Shown in pieces: positions 21,763-33,834 of a stretch of DNA of 64,000 bases (position 1 is its first letter; each line of letters starts with the position of its first letter). The DNA is from Antilocapra americana (Eukaryota; Chordata; Mammalia; Artiodactyla; Antilocapridae): assembly GCA_007570785.1 (NCBI GenBank), contig ML662449.1, positions 12,029,564 to 12,093,563 of the forward strand, read 5' to 3'. A program made the translations under genes and the position numbers. A model generated the notes under the pieces. It was given only the letters and a program-made list of their open reading frames with translations, did no database searches and was not told the DNA's origin.

Positions 21763-23820
21763 GCATGTCGAAAAATCTTAACTATAGTTTGTTTAATTAC
21801 ATGTTAAATAATCTCAAAATACTCTGTGTTTTGTACTTTGGTTTCTCTGCAAAGAACCAAAAGGTAATGGTATAAAAGTGGTCTAAGTCATAGTGAAGAC
21901 TTTTTTACTGTTAGTGTGAAAAAGATGGTTTCTGAGGAAGGGTGCTTTACATGATCTTTTTTTATTTACTTCGAGTGGGAAGGTGGGTCGGAGGTGGATG
22001 AATATGCTTTGCTGGCATTACAGCAACGCATGGTGGGGGCAGAAGAGCGTGAATGTACGTTAGGCAGAGCGGAGCTTCACATCTGATAGGTGTATCACTG
22101 AGCTGCATGACTATGGCAGCCTGATGAATCATGGCATTTTAAGCTCTGTGTGTGTCATCAACGTATGTGGGTTGAAATTGCATGGAAGCCTAGTAGCCCA
22201 CAAGAAATAAATAAAAGCAAAAATACACCATTGGAATAAATGCAGCATTTCATATAGCAACTGAATATTTATGAGATCTGTACATTTTGAGCTTTTTGTT
22301 TTTAGAGGTAATGATTTTATTAGCTTAGATCATGTTAGCATTTTCTGTTTACTTAAGTGTTTAAGATGCAGTCGTAAAAATCTCACTCTGAACTAAAGCT
22401 GTTTATAAACACTTAGCCAGTTTGTGGGCATTTTGAAAAAAAAAGATATATTTTTTAAAGATATGTTAAAAATTTGCTGCTTTATAAATAGATAGGTAGA
22501 TAGATAAATGGATAGATTACCATACTCAAAATTTCCATATGAATCTGTTTGCAGAAATGTGCTTTGGCAAAGAGTCTTCATTAGATAGTTAAGTGAAGTA
22601 TTTGCAATAACATAAATTTGAAAAAAAAAAACCTGCATCTGGAATCTACGCTTTGCTGCTTGGTTGTTGTGGCATTCTGAGAACGTTTTCTTTGAACCTC
22701 AATTCCTCAAGTGTAAAGTGGGGTGGTAGCAGCTGGGGCTACTTGGAGCTCTGAGGTATAGGGAGCAACAAAGATGGTGATGTCAACACACTTTATAATG
22801 TGTAAAAATAAGTAATTATACAGATATAAAGGTGTGGTGGTGTTATCACATACTCCACAGCCAGCAGATGGACCAGTCTAACACCATCCTTCATCCATGA
22901 AACTGACAGTGTCAATTTCTGTCTCTCAGACAACACGGATTTATTGAACTCTTATACTGTGTGAGGACTTCCTTCACATCAGCGGAACTTATGTTTAGAT
23001 TTACAACAGCTATGGTTTATACAGTGGCATATTATTTATACAGGCATTCTGTATACATGCATTTCATAGATGTTTGAACTTTCTCTTTAAGCACACAAAT
23101 TTGTTTAATGTAAACTTGTTCAATAAAAATATTTCCTTGTATCATTTCCCTATATTGTTGGCTATTATTACATTGTCCCCTCAGAAAGCATTGAACGTAA
23201 CGCTGCCTTTTCTTCATGATTCAGGATCATTTAGATTGCTGAGGTATTCCATTGGAATCCAGAGCCCTTTAGGGCAGGGCTAGTGAGGGGCATGGTGCTA
23301 TTTGTCTCTATTTTAAATGATCCTGTGCACTAAATTTTTTGAGCTCTTGTGTCAACATTTTTTAATCCCCCAACCCTGGTTTCTAACTGTTACCCGCCTT
23401 TTTCTTTTCCTTTTTTCTGGCGGTGGGGGGGGGAGTTACTATCAGTGTGCTTCTTTTTAAATCTTTTTAAATTCTCCCCACTAATTTCCATTTTTGATCT
23501 ATTATTTAGGGGAAAAAACAAATAAAATCATCTTTAAACTTAAATAGGTACTCAGGGAGGACATAATAACACATGAGGTTGATGCATGGGCTTTATGATT
23601 TCTTCTTTTTTTACTCAAGGACTTCTTTTTTGCTTGTTTTGTTGGTTCTGAGTAGCTGGAGTCTCTCTGAATGAATCATTTTGTGCAACACCACCATTTA
23701 TAGTCTGTATCAGTTTCCTCTAATAGTCACCAGTGATACTTATCTAGCTCATTACCAATTATAAAATTCTTCAGCATTCCTCGATCCTCACATGCTCATG
23801 AGAGATAGGCAGGTTGTATA
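21763..23820. other. Repeat-poor upstream block
   Basis: About 2 kb with no gene and little recognisable repeat. There is a short GATA-like tract at about 22484-22520 and a possible MIR scrap near 22,680-22,790. The segment at 21,980-22,200 (GCATTACAGCAACGCATGGTG ... GATGAATCATGGCATTTTAA) looks unique and less AT-rich, and is a candidate for a conserved non-coding element. Confidence 0.35.
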
Positions 23821-23972
23821 TATTTTTAAAAAATATTTTAAGATGATGAAATGAGAAAACTAAGGCATAGTTGGAGGTTATTTGGTAGGTTATTTTATCC
23901 AGGGGTTGTAGCAGAAAGTGTTCTAGGGAGGCTTATTCACCCAGACATGCATGTAGCCTTTACCTGGATATT

Positions 23973-24160
23973 CCTGTTCTATTGTGTCTGGCTCTTTATG
24001 ACCCCATGGACTGAAGCATGCCAGGCTTCCCTGTCCGTCACCATCTCGCAGAGTTTGCTCACACTCATGTCCATCAAGTCAGTAATGCCATCCAACCATC
24101 TGATCCTCTGTCATCCCTTCTCTTCCTGCCTTCAATCTTTCCCAGCATCAGGGTTTTTTC
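23973..24160 (-). mobile_element. BovB LINE 3' fragment, antisense
   Basis: From TTCTATTGTGTCTGGCTC through CAGGCTTCCCTGTCCGTCAC and TCCATCAAGTCAGTAATGCC to CTTTCCCAGCATCAGGG, the extreme 3' part of BovB. Confidence 0.88.
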
Positions 24161-24245
24161 CCAGCTGGCTATCTCATTTCACTAGGTCTGGGCAGGACTC
24201 GGGTTACATTTTGGAAAAACATCCCAAATAATTCTAATGCATAAA
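24161..24245 (+). repeat. MER5-type hAT fragment
   Basis: TCACTAGGTCTGGGCAGGACTC and CAAATAATTCTAATGC resemble the second half of MER5A. Short and diverged. Confidence 0.45.
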
Positions 24246-24409
24246 GCTTTTCCTAACTCTTTCCCCCATTTTCTACACTCTTCCACCATCTCTGCTCTCA
24301 TTCAGAACCACTAGGTTGAGTTTCTATGACCAGTAAGTGATTTATTAAGATGTTTTCATCTGCATGTCAACAAATAGTGTCTTACACTTATGATTTTTAA
24401 TGGTCCTGA

Positions 24410-24467
24410 GGGCTTCCCTGGTGGCTCAGACAGTAGAGACTCTGCCTGCAATGCGGGAGACCCAGGT
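24410..24467 (+). mobile_element. Bov-tA head fragment
   Basis: Only the tRNA-like head is present: GGGCTTCCCTGGTGGCTCAG ... GCAATGCGGGAGACCC. Confidence 0.8.
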
Positions 24468-24925
24468 GATGTGGTGATCAGAATAGTGCCCTCCCTGCCC
24501 ACCCATGTTACTTTACATGGTAAAAGAGAGTCTGTGAATGTTTCTAAATTAAGAATCTTGAAATTCTTATTGTCCAGATTGTCCTGGGTTATTTGTCTGT
24601 GTTCCATGTAATCATAAGGGTCCTTATCAGGGGGAGGCAAGAAGGTCAGAGGCAGAAGAATATGGGACGACAGAAGCAGAGACTGGGATGGGACATTTGG
24701 AAAATGGAAGAAGGAGATGCAAGCCAAGGGGTGCAGGTGGCCTCTAGAAGCTGGAAAAGTCAAGGAAACAGATTCTCCGGTGAAGCCTCCAGAAGAAACA
24801 CAGGGCTGTCAGCACTGCAGTTTTAGACTTCTGAACCTCCAGAACTGTGAGAGAATAAATTTGAGTCATTTTAAGGCACTGAGTTTATGGTAATTTGTTA
24901 CAGCAGCAATAGGAAATCGCTATAG
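24468..24925 (+). repeat. Solo MLT1-type LTR (MaLR)
   Basis: An LTR-like sequence in sense orientation: GTGGTGATCAGAATAGTGCC, CATGTTACTTTACATGG, TCATAAGGGTCCTTATCAG, GGTGGCCTCTAGAAGCTGG, GAAACAGATTCTCCGG and CTCCAGAACTGTGAGAGAAT, ending GGTAATTTGTTACAGCAGC. This is a classic ERVL-MaLR MLT1 order. No internal retroviral genes are attached. It is an ancient, inert remnant. Confidence 0.88.
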
Positions 24926-25015
24926 CTGGCAAGTTTAAAATACAGACTCCTAGGCGCTCCCACAGAGATACTGTTTTAGCAGAGCTGGGTGGGGTCCGGG
25001 TTGTGGGGTTGAACC
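24926..25015 (+). repeat. MER5-type hAT fragment
   Basis: AAAATACAGACTCCTAGGCGC, CAGAGATACTGTTTTAGCAG and GGGTGGGGTCCGGG follow the MER5A pattern. Confidence 0.55.
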
Positions 25016-25465
25016 ATTCCCATGGTGATTCAGTGGTCTGTGTCCTTGGACCTCACCTGTGGTTACAAACATACTCATAAGGCCATCTACTGTCTCCTTT
25101 GGAGGTCTGGAGGTGAGTAGTCCTAGCGTCAGTTGTTCTCATCAGCTCATCGGCTCAATGAACACCTTCAAGGACCCAGGCTCCACCTGGACCTTTCCCA
25201 GCCACGTTTGGTCCTTAGCCTTCTAACATCATGCACACAGAATGGCTTCCATAGCTCCAAGGACCACACCCTCCTACGGTCAGGAAGGAGACAAAGAGTT
25301 CTTCCTGCATGCCCGTGTGTCTCCCATTTTTTAATCAGAGAAGACAGATCCTTTCCCAAGGCTCCCAGCAGACCATCCCCTCTACCCAGTGGGCCAGAAC
25401 TGCACCACCCTGCATTACCTCCAGCAGCAAGAGAGGCCAGAAAGCAGGAAACCCCAGACCAGAGT
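25016..25465. other. Unassigned intergenic sequence
   Basis: Moderately GC-rich. Overlapping open frames on both strands here are chance frames in low-stop sequence. Parts resemble a dispersed mammalian repeat I cannot name, and this resumes after the SINE at about 25,675-25,860. Confidence 0.35.
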
Positions 25466-25674
25466 GCATGCTTGCTCAGTCGCTTCAGTTGTGTCCACTG
25501 TGTCCAACTCCCGGCAACCCTGTGGACTGTAGCCCACCAGGCTCCTCTCTCCATGAGATTCTCCAGTAAAGAGTATTTGAATGGTATATGATGCCCTTCT
25601 CTAGGGGATCAAAGCTGCATCTCCTGCATTGCACGCAGTTTTTTTTTACTGCTGAGCCACTAGGGAAGCCCCCT
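25466..25674 (-). mobile_element. Bov-tA SINE, antisense
   Basis: A perfect 10-bp target-site duplication AGACCAGAGT at 25456-25465 and 25675-25684 defines the insert. The body is antisense and somewhat diverged (GCTCAGTCGCTTCAGTTGTG to GAGCCACTAGGGAAGCCCC). Confidence 0.92.
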
Positions 25675-25869
25675 AGACCAGAGTACTGTCTGAAAATGCC
25701 CTCCTGTTCTCCTCCTCCTGGGAAACCTTTGTGTCCCTCAAAGGACACTTACCTCTCATCCAACCAGTGCCTCCCTCCTCTAGAGATGACCCCTTAGTGC
25801 CAGGTCTTTGTGCCTTTTAAAATCACCTCACATGCCACCAGTGGCACCGTTCACTTTGAGAGAAAAAAA

Positions 25870-26050
25870 AAAAAAACAGCGCATTTTCTTATTTAATCTT
25901 TATAGCCATGTGAGGTAGGTAATATTTTTCCTTTTTTACTGTGAAGAACCAGAGATGGATAAACATGCCCACAGTTCACAGTGGAAATCTCATTGGTGGC
26001 CGATCTGCCTTAACTGTGAAGCTCAGGCTCTTAACATCATACCAGCTCCA
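25870..26050 (+). repeat. MIR SINE
   Basis: TTATTTAATCTTTATAGCCATGTGAGGTAGGTAATAT-type text, then ACTGTGAAGAACCAGAGATGG and AAGCTCAGGCTCTTAAC. Confidence 0.65.
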
Positions 26051-26239
26051 ACAGTGATTCTCTGCCCTGTGCTATTCCTAGTACATCTTTGAATATCAGG
26101 GTTTGGACACAGTTGAAGAGATTACAAAGCCACAGCAACACTAAACAAATCAGTCATTACAACCCAGTCACCATCACTGGAGGGTTTTAAGAGAGGAGTG
26201 AGGTGACTTGACTTGTTTTAAAAGGATCTTTGACCACTG

Positions 26240-26820
26240 TCTTGAGGCTACATGATTGGGGCCAAGAGTATTGCAGTATTTGCTTCCCATCTGACTCAAG
26301 GTCAAAGCCAAAGTCATTCTAAGGTCCTCTGCACCCTGTTCCCTCTTCTGTGTACCTCCTCTCTGCCCATGCTCCTCTCCCCTCCTCCTCCACTGTGCCC
26401 TGAGGTCCCTGAGCCCTTGGGCACACACCCCACTGCAGCCCTGCTCACTTTTTCTGTTCCTCCTGTCAGGAAAACTCATGCTTGGCTTGAGTCTTCACCT
26501 TCAGATCTTCGCTCAAACCTCATTCTCTCAGTGAGGCTTTTCTAAATCACTTCTTCAAAATTGCCCCCACCCCACACAGACACACCCAAGCACACATTCC
26601 CCATCCTCCTTCATTGCTTTATTTTCCCCTAGAACACCTAGGGGAACACCTAATTTCTATTATGCTGTATGGTTGACTCTTCTCTTTTCTCTTTCCCCTC
26701 ACTGGAATGTAAGAGCCATGAAAACAGGGATTTGAGTGTGTTTTGTTTGCTGCCACATTCTCAACTCCTAGAACCTAGGACACAGTGGACATACAATAAA
26801 TATGTATTGAATGAATGTAT
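26240..26820 (+). repeat. L2 LINE 3' portion
   Basis: CTGACTCAAGGTCAAAGCCA, CTTCAGATCTTCGCTCAAACC, GTGAGGCTTTTCTAAATCAC, then CTGGAATGTAAGAGCCATGA and the terminal ATACAATAAATATGTATTGAATGAATG-like end. Typical L2 order. The 130 bases before it (26,110-26,239) look like the unnamed ancient repeat seen at 8.77 kb. Confidence 0.8.
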
Positions 26821-27785
26821 TCTTTATGCATAGCTCTGATTGGTTCCATGGGGGTAAATTCCTAGAAATGAGATGACCACAGTACAGGATATGGACCTTT
26901 TAGGAGATTCTTGATACACATGTCCAAACTCTGCCTTCCCAAGTGTGAATTCACTGAGAGTTTCATTAGTGGCTATGACAACCTGTCCACAGTGCCATCA
27001 CATTGTTAGCAGTTTTATCTAACTTGCCAGCTTGGTGTATGGCAACTGTATTTCTAATTTGTATTGCTTTGATTAGATGCATTTGTACTTGTTTTTTTTT
27101 TCCTGCATTTCTTCCTTTTGTTGATCATCAGCTTGTGTCCTTTGCTAAGTTAGTTTCATTGTTTCTTCACGTACTGTATGTAGTATTGGTGTAACTGAGC
27201 CATAGAATTGGGCTAGGTTAGGTTACTAAGTCTTTGTTATCTGCTTTGCATGTTTTTCCAGGTTTGTCATTTTTCTTTTAATTTTGCTTATGGTGTTTCT
27301 GGATGTATAGTTTTTTAGTGTAATTGTTTTAATTTTATAGTTTTTTTTTTTTTTGCTTTATATTTGGGAAACACATCTTGTCTACCTCTAAGATCAGTTA
27401 TTCATCTGTAATTTTTTTTAGCTCTCTTACATTTTAAAAAAATATTTTATTATTTAGTTGCTCTCTTGTGTTTTTTCATATTGTGTGAGGCAAAACTCTA
27501 ATATCCATTATTTACCTTAAATCATTAACTGTTGCACTAACAATGCCATCTTAAGAGTATACTAAATCTTTATACTAAGGTCTGTTTCAAGTATTTCAAT
27601 GCAGATTCATTTATGTTTTTCTTTTGCCAGAACCCAACTCTGTTAGTTATTACAGCTTTTTAATACATTCTTTAAATTTTATTTTATTTTTTTCATTTGT
27701 TGATTATTACTAATAAATTTTACACTCATTCTGTTAAGCTCTGGAATAGATGAGGAATTAACATCCTAAAATAAAAATCAGTTTG
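26821..27785 (-). repeat. Old L1 LINE fragment, antisense
   Basis: GGGGTAAATTCCTAGAAATGAG, CCAAACTCTGCCTTCCCAAG, TCTAATTTGTATTGCTTTGAT, AGTATTTCAATGCAGATTC. These are reverse-complement L1 ORF2/3' UTR landmarks, very diverged and T-rich. Confidence 0.6.
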
Positions 27786-28215
27786 TGCCTCTCTCCCATG
27801 GAGAGTCTTTTAATGACTCCCCCCATCTTCAGGATCTAAAGGCCAGACCCTTCAATGTGGCATCCAATACCTTCCTAGATGTGCCCAGTCAAACTCTCTG
27901 GTCTGGTTTATTGCTACTCCCTGCTTGTGATTTACACTTCAGATCCTCACCCGTGTCCTCTGCTGTTTCTCACCTTCCCATTTTTGCTGCTCCATCTGCC
28001 TTTAATGACCTTAACTAACCACCATTTTCCCTAAAATCCATCACCGCCTCCCTGTTTTCACACTGGTCAGGCTCTGTGGCCACTTGTGTGTGTCCATCGT
28101 CACCCTACGCATGTCTGTATCAGCATGCAACCCACTGTGTCACAGTGATGAGTTAGTCTACCCTGTGAACTCAGTGGGAGCATCTCTTACTCATTTTGCA
28201 TTTCTTGTATCTGGC
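27786..28215 (+). repeat. L2 LINE fragment
   Basis: AAAGGCCAGACCCTTCAATGTGG, TGCTGCTCCATCTGCCTTTAA and the late GTGAACTCAGTGGGAGCATC with ATCTGGCATGCTACC match the L2 3' pattern. Confidence 0.65.
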
Positions 28216-28494
28216 ATGCTACCTGTCATGCCATAGGTAGTGTAGATGGATTAGAGGAGAATATCTAGGACTGAAAGTCAGGAAATAGATTGTTGCAATA
28301 ATGAAAATGAAAGATAATATGGCCTTGACCAGGGCAGTGGTGGGGAAATGGAGAGAAGGGGACATATTTGAAAAACATTTAAGAGAGTTAACTGATAGGA
28401 TTTTATGTCTGGTTAAATGTGAGAGAAAGGGAGAGAGAAGAAACTTAGAATCTTAAATTTCCAACTTAAGACACCAGGATTACCTTATTGATGG

Positions 28495-28692
28495 TTGTTG
28501 TATAATCACTAAGTTATGTCCAACTCTTTTGCGACCCCATGGACTGTAGCCCCCAGGCTCCTCTGTCTATGGGATTTCCCAGGCAAGAATACTGGAGTGG
28601 GTTACTCCAGGGAATCTTCCCAACCCAAGGATCAAACCCTCATCTCCTGCATTGGCAGGTGGATTCTTTACCACTGAGCCACCAGGGAAACC
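28495..28692 (-). mobile_element. Bov-tA SINE, antisense
   Basis: From CACTAAGTTATGTCCAACTC to GAGCCACCAGGGAAACCC, with flanks ACCTTATTGATGG / ACCTTGTTGGTAC consistent with a target-site duplication. Confidence 0.88.
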
Positions 28693-28867
28693 CACCTTGT
28701 TGGTACCTTAACCATATTTAAGCATTCAGAAGGAGGAACAAGTTTAAGGAGGATAAGATTAGGACAATTTAAGATGTGCTGAGAGTTGAGATGCCTTTAT
28801 ACTACCGGGTGAAAATGTCTAATAGGTAATGACATAGAAATAGGCTAATTCTATGCTATTATTGTTC

Positions 28868-29003
28868 AGTCCTGGAGAAGGAAATGACAACCCACTCCAG
28901 TAGTCTTGCCTGGAGAATCCGACAGACAGAGGAGCCTGGCAGCCTACAGTCCGTAGGGTCACAAAGAGTCGGACATGACTGAAGCAATTTAGCATGCACA
29001 TTG
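28868..29003 (+). mobile_element. Bov-A type SINE fragment
   Basis: It lacks the tRNA head: CTGGAGAAGGAAATGACAACCC, AGTAGTCTTGCCTGGAGAATC, TCGGACATGACTGAAGCAAT. ATTGTTCA is present on both sides. Confidence 0.85.
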
Positions 29004-29291
29004 TTCAACCTAGTACACTTTTGGGATTAAAACAGGGCGCTGTTACTAATTATGCCAGGAAAAGCATAAATTAGGTATGACCCTGACAAACTGGGATATA
29101 TGTATGGTCTTTATATAAAGCTCAGATATGAACCTCAAAGAAAAAGGTCTAGAATGTGATTAATGATTTGTGAATCATTAGCAAATAGATGCCCTGAGAG
29201 TGGGTGAAGTTGCCTCATGAATATTCTGATATCCTAACCAGCCATCACCACTATCCACTCACCTTTGTAATCTTCTCTGGTCCCAAATTGC

Positions 29292-29826
29292 AGTTCAGTT
29301 CAGTTCAGTCGCTCAGTCGTGTCCGACTCTTTGCGACCCCATGAATTGCAGCACGCCAGGCTTCCCTGTCCATCACCAATTCCTGGAGTCCACCCAAACC
29401 CATGTCCATAGAGTCGCTGATGCCATCCAGCCATCTCATCCTCTGTCATCCCCTTCTCCTCCTGCCCCCAATCCTTCCCAGCATCAGGGTCTTTTCCAAT
29501 GAGTCAACTCTTTGCATCAGGTGGCCAAAGTATTGGAGTTTCAGCTTCAACATCAGTCCTTCCAATGAACACTCAGGACTGATCTCCTTTAGGATGGACT
29601 GGTTGGATCTCCTTGCAGTCCAAGGGACTCTCAAGAGTCTTCTCCAACACCATAGTTCAAAAGCATCAATTCTTTGGCGCTCAGCTTTCTTCACCGTCCA
29701 ACTCTCACATCCATACATGACTACTGGAAAAACCATAGCCTTGACTAGACAGACCTTTGTTGGCAAAGTAATGTCTCTGCTTTTCAATATGCTGTCTAGG
29801 TTGGTCATAACTTTCCTTCCAAGGAG
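29292..29826 (-). mobile_element. BovB LINE 3' fragment with reverse-transcriptase tail, antisense
   Basis: The best-preserved BovB piece in the window. A 120-residue minus-strand frame (29446-29808) reads as the C-terminal part of the RTE-clade reverse transcriptase: NLDSILKSRDITLP, MYGCESWTVKKAERQRIDAF, ELWCWRRLLRVPWTARRSNQ, SILKEISPECSLEGLM, YFGHLMQRVDSLEKTLMLG. The catalytic core and endonuclease are absent, so it cannot move. The left end carries the terminal (GTTCA)n repeats. Confidence 0.95.
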
Positions 29827-30142
29827 TAAGTAGGGAATGATTATTTTTTAAAGTGAAGACTTATAAGTTTATAGGATGGTAAGAGGAAGAGGAGCCAGCA
29901 AAGGAACAAGTAGCCAGAGATATAAGAACCAGGAGTTCAACCAGAGTTACTGAAAGAAATAGTTGGAGGCAGTCATTAATGTCAAATCCTATAGATAGGT
30001 GTTCAGTCAGTGAGGAACTGAGAAGTCTTCATCAGCTTGGCATTTAGGGAGTAATGGTGCTCTTTTCAGAGGTGGTCAGTATAGTTTTTTTGTGAAGCCA
30101 GAGGAAGTAGGTGGAACTAAAACCATGAAGGGTAAAGACAGC

Positions 30143-30346
30143 AGTTGTTGTCAGTTGCTAAGTTGTGTCCTACTCTTTGCAACCCCATGGACTGTAGCTC
30201 TCCAGTAACTGTCCATGAGACTTCCCAGGGAAGAATACTGGAGCGGGTTGCCATTTCCTTCTCCAGGGGATCTTTCCAACCCAAGGACCAAACCTGGGTC
30301 TCCTGCATTGTCAGGATTCTTTACCTCTGAGCCACCGGGAGCCACC
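30143..30346 (-). mobile_element. Bov-tA SINE, antisense
   Basis: From CAGTTGCTAAGTTGTGTCC to GAGCCACCGGGAGCCACC, with small internal deletions. Confidence 0.87.
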
Positions 30347-30480
30347 AGCATTCCTGCAGCATTGAAGCAGGGGAGGACTGTTTCTTGTTTTAAAAGTGAA
30401 GAAGGAGAACACCAAGTCTGTAATTCATTGACTGCAGGAAGGAGCCAGTAGGGAGGGCAAGGCTGAGTGTGTAGGAGAGG

Positions 30481-31640
30481 AAGAAATACTAGTCTGCAGT
30501 CATATTTAAGCTGTTTTACTTAGCCCAATTTTCTTGTCTGGAATACCTGTGCTGTACTATAGTTGAATGCCACCAATCTATTCCAGTAGCAGTCACCGAG
30601 AGTTTAAAAACCATTCTTTAGATGTTTTTCTGTTTAGTTGGCTTGGGATCTAGGTTTTTCTCCCTCTTTTTCATTACAGACTCAAGATGTGAGCCTTTGA
30701 ATACAATATATGTCTTCTAGATGCATTGATCTGCTGAAATGTCACTGGCAAAGTGTTGATAACCCATCCGTTTAGGTTTATGGGTTGCTATGATAGTGTC
30801 TTTGTTGATAGGTTTAGAAACATACACTGCAGATGAAAATATTCTTTTGGGACGTATATGCATTTATGTAGTAATGTATGTATTAGAAGGAAAACTGAGT
30901 TTTACATCGAGAGTTGATTTTTTATTTTCCCTCTTGAGAAGCTCCATTAAGGAAAAAAATATTAAGTTTCAGAATAGAAACCATTCCATTTTCTGATCTG
31001 CTGCCTCATAATAAGAAGTTCAGTTGTAAGGTTAACTTCTTCAGAGAGAAGAAGGCAGAGACAGCAGCAAAAGGAAAAGGAAGGTTTAATTGCTCTGCAA
31101 AGGCCCAAACATGCTCTGAAAAGTAAAGATTTCAGGCTTAATGTGCACGGAACAAAAGGCCGTTGTGAGCTGTGTATAAGAGTTGGTGAGAGTTTGTATT
31201 CTGCCCCTTTTTTCTGTGGGAGTTATTTCCTGTTGTTGACTAGAGTTCTTTATTTAGAACCACCTAGCTTCAGAATGCCTGCTAGCGAGCAGAAAAGTGT
31301 GTATTTAAAACATAAGCTTATTTCAAGACAGTCTCTGAAAAAAAAAGTTACACTACACATGCGCTGAGAGAGCACCACCTTCCCAGAGATCAAGAGAGTA
31401 TGGGGGCTTTATTCCTATAGCCCTGCATGGAGGGACACAAAGAAGAGAGAATCAGAATGCATTTGGGGTAGCAGTAAATGGTCAACCGAACACCCAGTGG
31501 AAGATAGTACACCAGGAAAGAGTGTTTTCGTTGTTTTTTTAAAAACAAAACAAGATTTCACTTTTTAGGGCTAGATGCTTGTTAAGGAAGTAACAGGAAG
31601 CCTTACATAATTTGTAAGGAAGCTTTTATCCTTTCTAGCA
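30481..31640. other. Unassigned intergenic sequence
   Basis: About 1.2 kb with no supported gene and no repeat I can name. Confidence 0.35.
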
Positions 31641-31644
31641 TGGG

Positions 31645-31852
31645 TGGGCTGCTGTCCGTAGGATCCCACAGAGTTGGGCACGACTGAAGCAACTTAGCAT
31701 GCATGCATGCATTGCAGAAGGAAATGGCGACCCACTCCAGTATTCTTGCCTGGAGAATCCCAGGGACAGAGGAAGCTGGTGAGCTGCCGTCTATGAGGTT
31801 GCACAGAGCTGGACATAACTGAAGCGACTTAGCAGCAGCAGCAGCAGCATGA
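31645..31852 (+). mobile_element. Bov-A2 SINE with AGC tail
   Basis: Two Bov-A units, GTGGGCTGCTGTCCGTAGG ... and GAAGGAAATGGCGACCC ... GAAGCGACTTAG, are joined by a GCATGCAT linker and end in an (AGC)n microsatellite at about 31831-31850. A head-less dimer with an AGC tail is the hallmark of the pecoran Bov-A2 family. Confidence 0.88.
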
Positions 31853-32339
31853 TAGAAGTTAGCCTGATGGGTGAGAAATACACCCCAAATACTGGCTTTA
31901 AACCAGTTATTCTCTTATACTTGCCTTGTCGGTTGGGCTTCCTATTAAAACCTTTCGATCATGCTAGCATTGTCATTGAATTTTGCAGCCTGTTACTAAG
32001 AGAGAGAGAAGAAGGACAGTGTACATGTGCATGTACGCTCAGTGGTGTCTGACTCTTTGCGAGCCCATGGACTATAGTCTGCCAGTTATAGCAAATGAGT
32101 AAAAGGAATTAGGTCATTACTGAAATAATGAAGATAAATGCATGAAATATAAATATCATTCATTGCTTTATTAATAGATATTAGAAGTTGTCGGACAAAA
32201 CCTTACAAAGTTCTATTTCATGGGAACCATAAGAGAAAGGGAAAAAAGTGTATTTTTAAATGTCTTGAAATATAAAGCAATAAAATTAAATGGTTTACTA
32301 CAATATATTTGTTGCTTTTCATGTTTTTAACAAAGAAAT
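31853..32339. other. Unassigned, with a Bov-tA scrap
   Basis: No gene is seen. At 32022-32087, TGTACGCTCAGTGGTGTCTGAC to GACTATAGTCTGCCAG is a short antisense Bov-tA remnant. Confidence 0.5.
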
Positions 32340-32776
32340 TAAACTTTATAGTATCTCTCCCTGATTCCAGTACTCCTCCATTTATGAAAATTAACCACTT
32401 TCCTGAATGTTTTTGGTCTGTAATGTTTTTATTCTATAATTGCATTCATCTGTATTGGTAAACAATATATAGCATTGTTTCACATGTTTTAAAGTATTTT
32501 ATATAAATGATATTATACTGTACATACTTTACAACTGGCTTTATTTTACTCAACATTGTTTTTGAGATTTAACCATGTTGGTATTTGGTAATTTTAGTAC
32601 TTCTTAACCACCATAGCTTTCAAATGTATTGATTAATTCTCCTTTAGCTATTACAAGCAAAGCTACTATAAACATTCTTCTATGTCTCCATGGAGGATGA
32701 AAACAAGAATCTCTCTAGATTTAGCCCTTCTCATCCAGAATGCCTCCAGAAAATTAAGCCCCAGTACCCTAAGGCA

Positions 32777-32905
32777 AAGAAGGACATGGCAGCCTACTCC
32801 AGTATTCTTGCCTGGAGAATCCTCATGGACAGAAGACCTGGTGGGGTGCAGTCCATGGGGTTGCAGAGTCAGACAGGACTGAGTGACTAAGCATGCATGC
32901 AGTGC
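32777..32905 (+). mobile_element. Bov-A type SINE fragment
   Basis: GGCAGCCTACTCCAGTATTC, TTGCCTGGAGAATCCTCATGG, GCAGTCCATGGGGTTGCAG, ending GACTAAGCATGCATGC. Confidence 0.85.
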
Positions 32906-33697
32906 ATCATAAGGCATCTGTTGTATGTAATGAACTGTCTTCTGTCCCCTAAGTCTAGAATGGTTCACGTTTGGGGCTAGAGCTGGCGACTGATACTTGC
33001 TCCTAGAAGCGATCACACCAATCTCTTTGTAATTCTTGAGTTCAGTGGGGAGGTTTGAAATCAGCCCTGGTGGGGCATTTACACCACAGAAATCAGCAAA
33101 TGCTTCAAAAAGGGCTTCTTTCCTTCTTTCCCCATTCTCCACCCCTACCCCCACCCCAGCCAGTTGTTAAACATTGACCAGCAACCACTGGTTCTTACCT
33201 TTATACCACCCTTGGGAGAATTGAGGAAATAGTCACTTGAATTCTTTTCTGTAGGGCTTATTTTCTCATGGAACCCTCATGGAGAAAGACTGCAGGCAGG
33301 TATGTGGGCAAGGTGTGTGCATGTCCAGCTTCACTAGATAATGTCACATTATCTCCAAAGTGGTCAAGTGGAGAGCTGTGAACTAATCTTTTATAATTTG
33401 CATTTTTCCTATAACTGAGGAGATTGAGTATCTCTTCACATTTCTTGGATATTTGAGTTACCTCTTTTTACTCATTTTTCTGTTGGTTTTATATTTTTTA
33501 AAAAAAACTGACTCAGAGTTCTTTTTTACTTCTGAGTATTAATCTTTTGTTGATTATATGAATTATATACCATCATTCGGCAGTCTTTCACTTGTCTTTA
33601 TCTTGTTTATATTGTATTTTGTTTAACAGATGTTTAATTTTTAATATAATCCAAGTTATTGGTCTTTTTCTTTATAGTTTGTGCATTGGCTGTCTTA

Positions 33698-33828
33698 TTT
33701 CTTTTCTTTTGTCTTTGACTGTGCCAGGTGGCATGTGGGATCTTAGTTCCCCAACCACGGACTGAACCCATGCCCCCTGAATTAGAATCATGAAGTCTTA
33801 ACTACTAGACCACCAGAGAAGGCCCTGG
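33698..33828 (-). mobile_element. CHR-2 SINE, antisense
   Basis: GCATGTGGGATCTTAGTTCCC, CAACCACGGACTGAACCC and TTAACTACTAGACCACCAGAG are the reverse complement of CHR-2. Confidence 0.85.
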
Positions 33829-33834
33829 CCATTT

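Larger units (their letters stand above)
28230..30480 (+). repeat. Long ancient repeat, family uncertain, with four nested elements
   Basis: It has the same dispersed pattern as at 8770-10110: AGGAAATAGATTGTTGCAATAATG, AACTGATAGGATTTTATG, CTGAGAGTTGAGATGCC, then GAGGAGCCAGCAAAGGAAC and TAATGTCAAATCCTATAG, in that order. Two antisense Bov-tA, one sense Bov-A fragment and one BovB interrupt it. The host family is not named. Confidence 0.5.

Noticed and set aside
24468..24925. A complete endogenous retrovirus
   Set aside because: Only one MLT1-type LTR is visible, with no internal genes and no partner LTR nearby.
25133..25591. 152-codon plus and 128-codon minus frames near 25.3 kb
   Set aside because: They run into an antisense Bov-tA, have no domain, and the region partly resembles a dispersed repeat.
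29446..29808. A 120-codon reverse-transcriptase-like gene
   Set aside because: It is the 3' stub of a BovB LINE, without catalytic core or start region, and is annotated as part of the mobile element.
32666..33154. A 162-codon minus-strand frame
   Set aside because: It crosses a Bov-A SINE antisense and low-complexity flanks, and no domain is visible.
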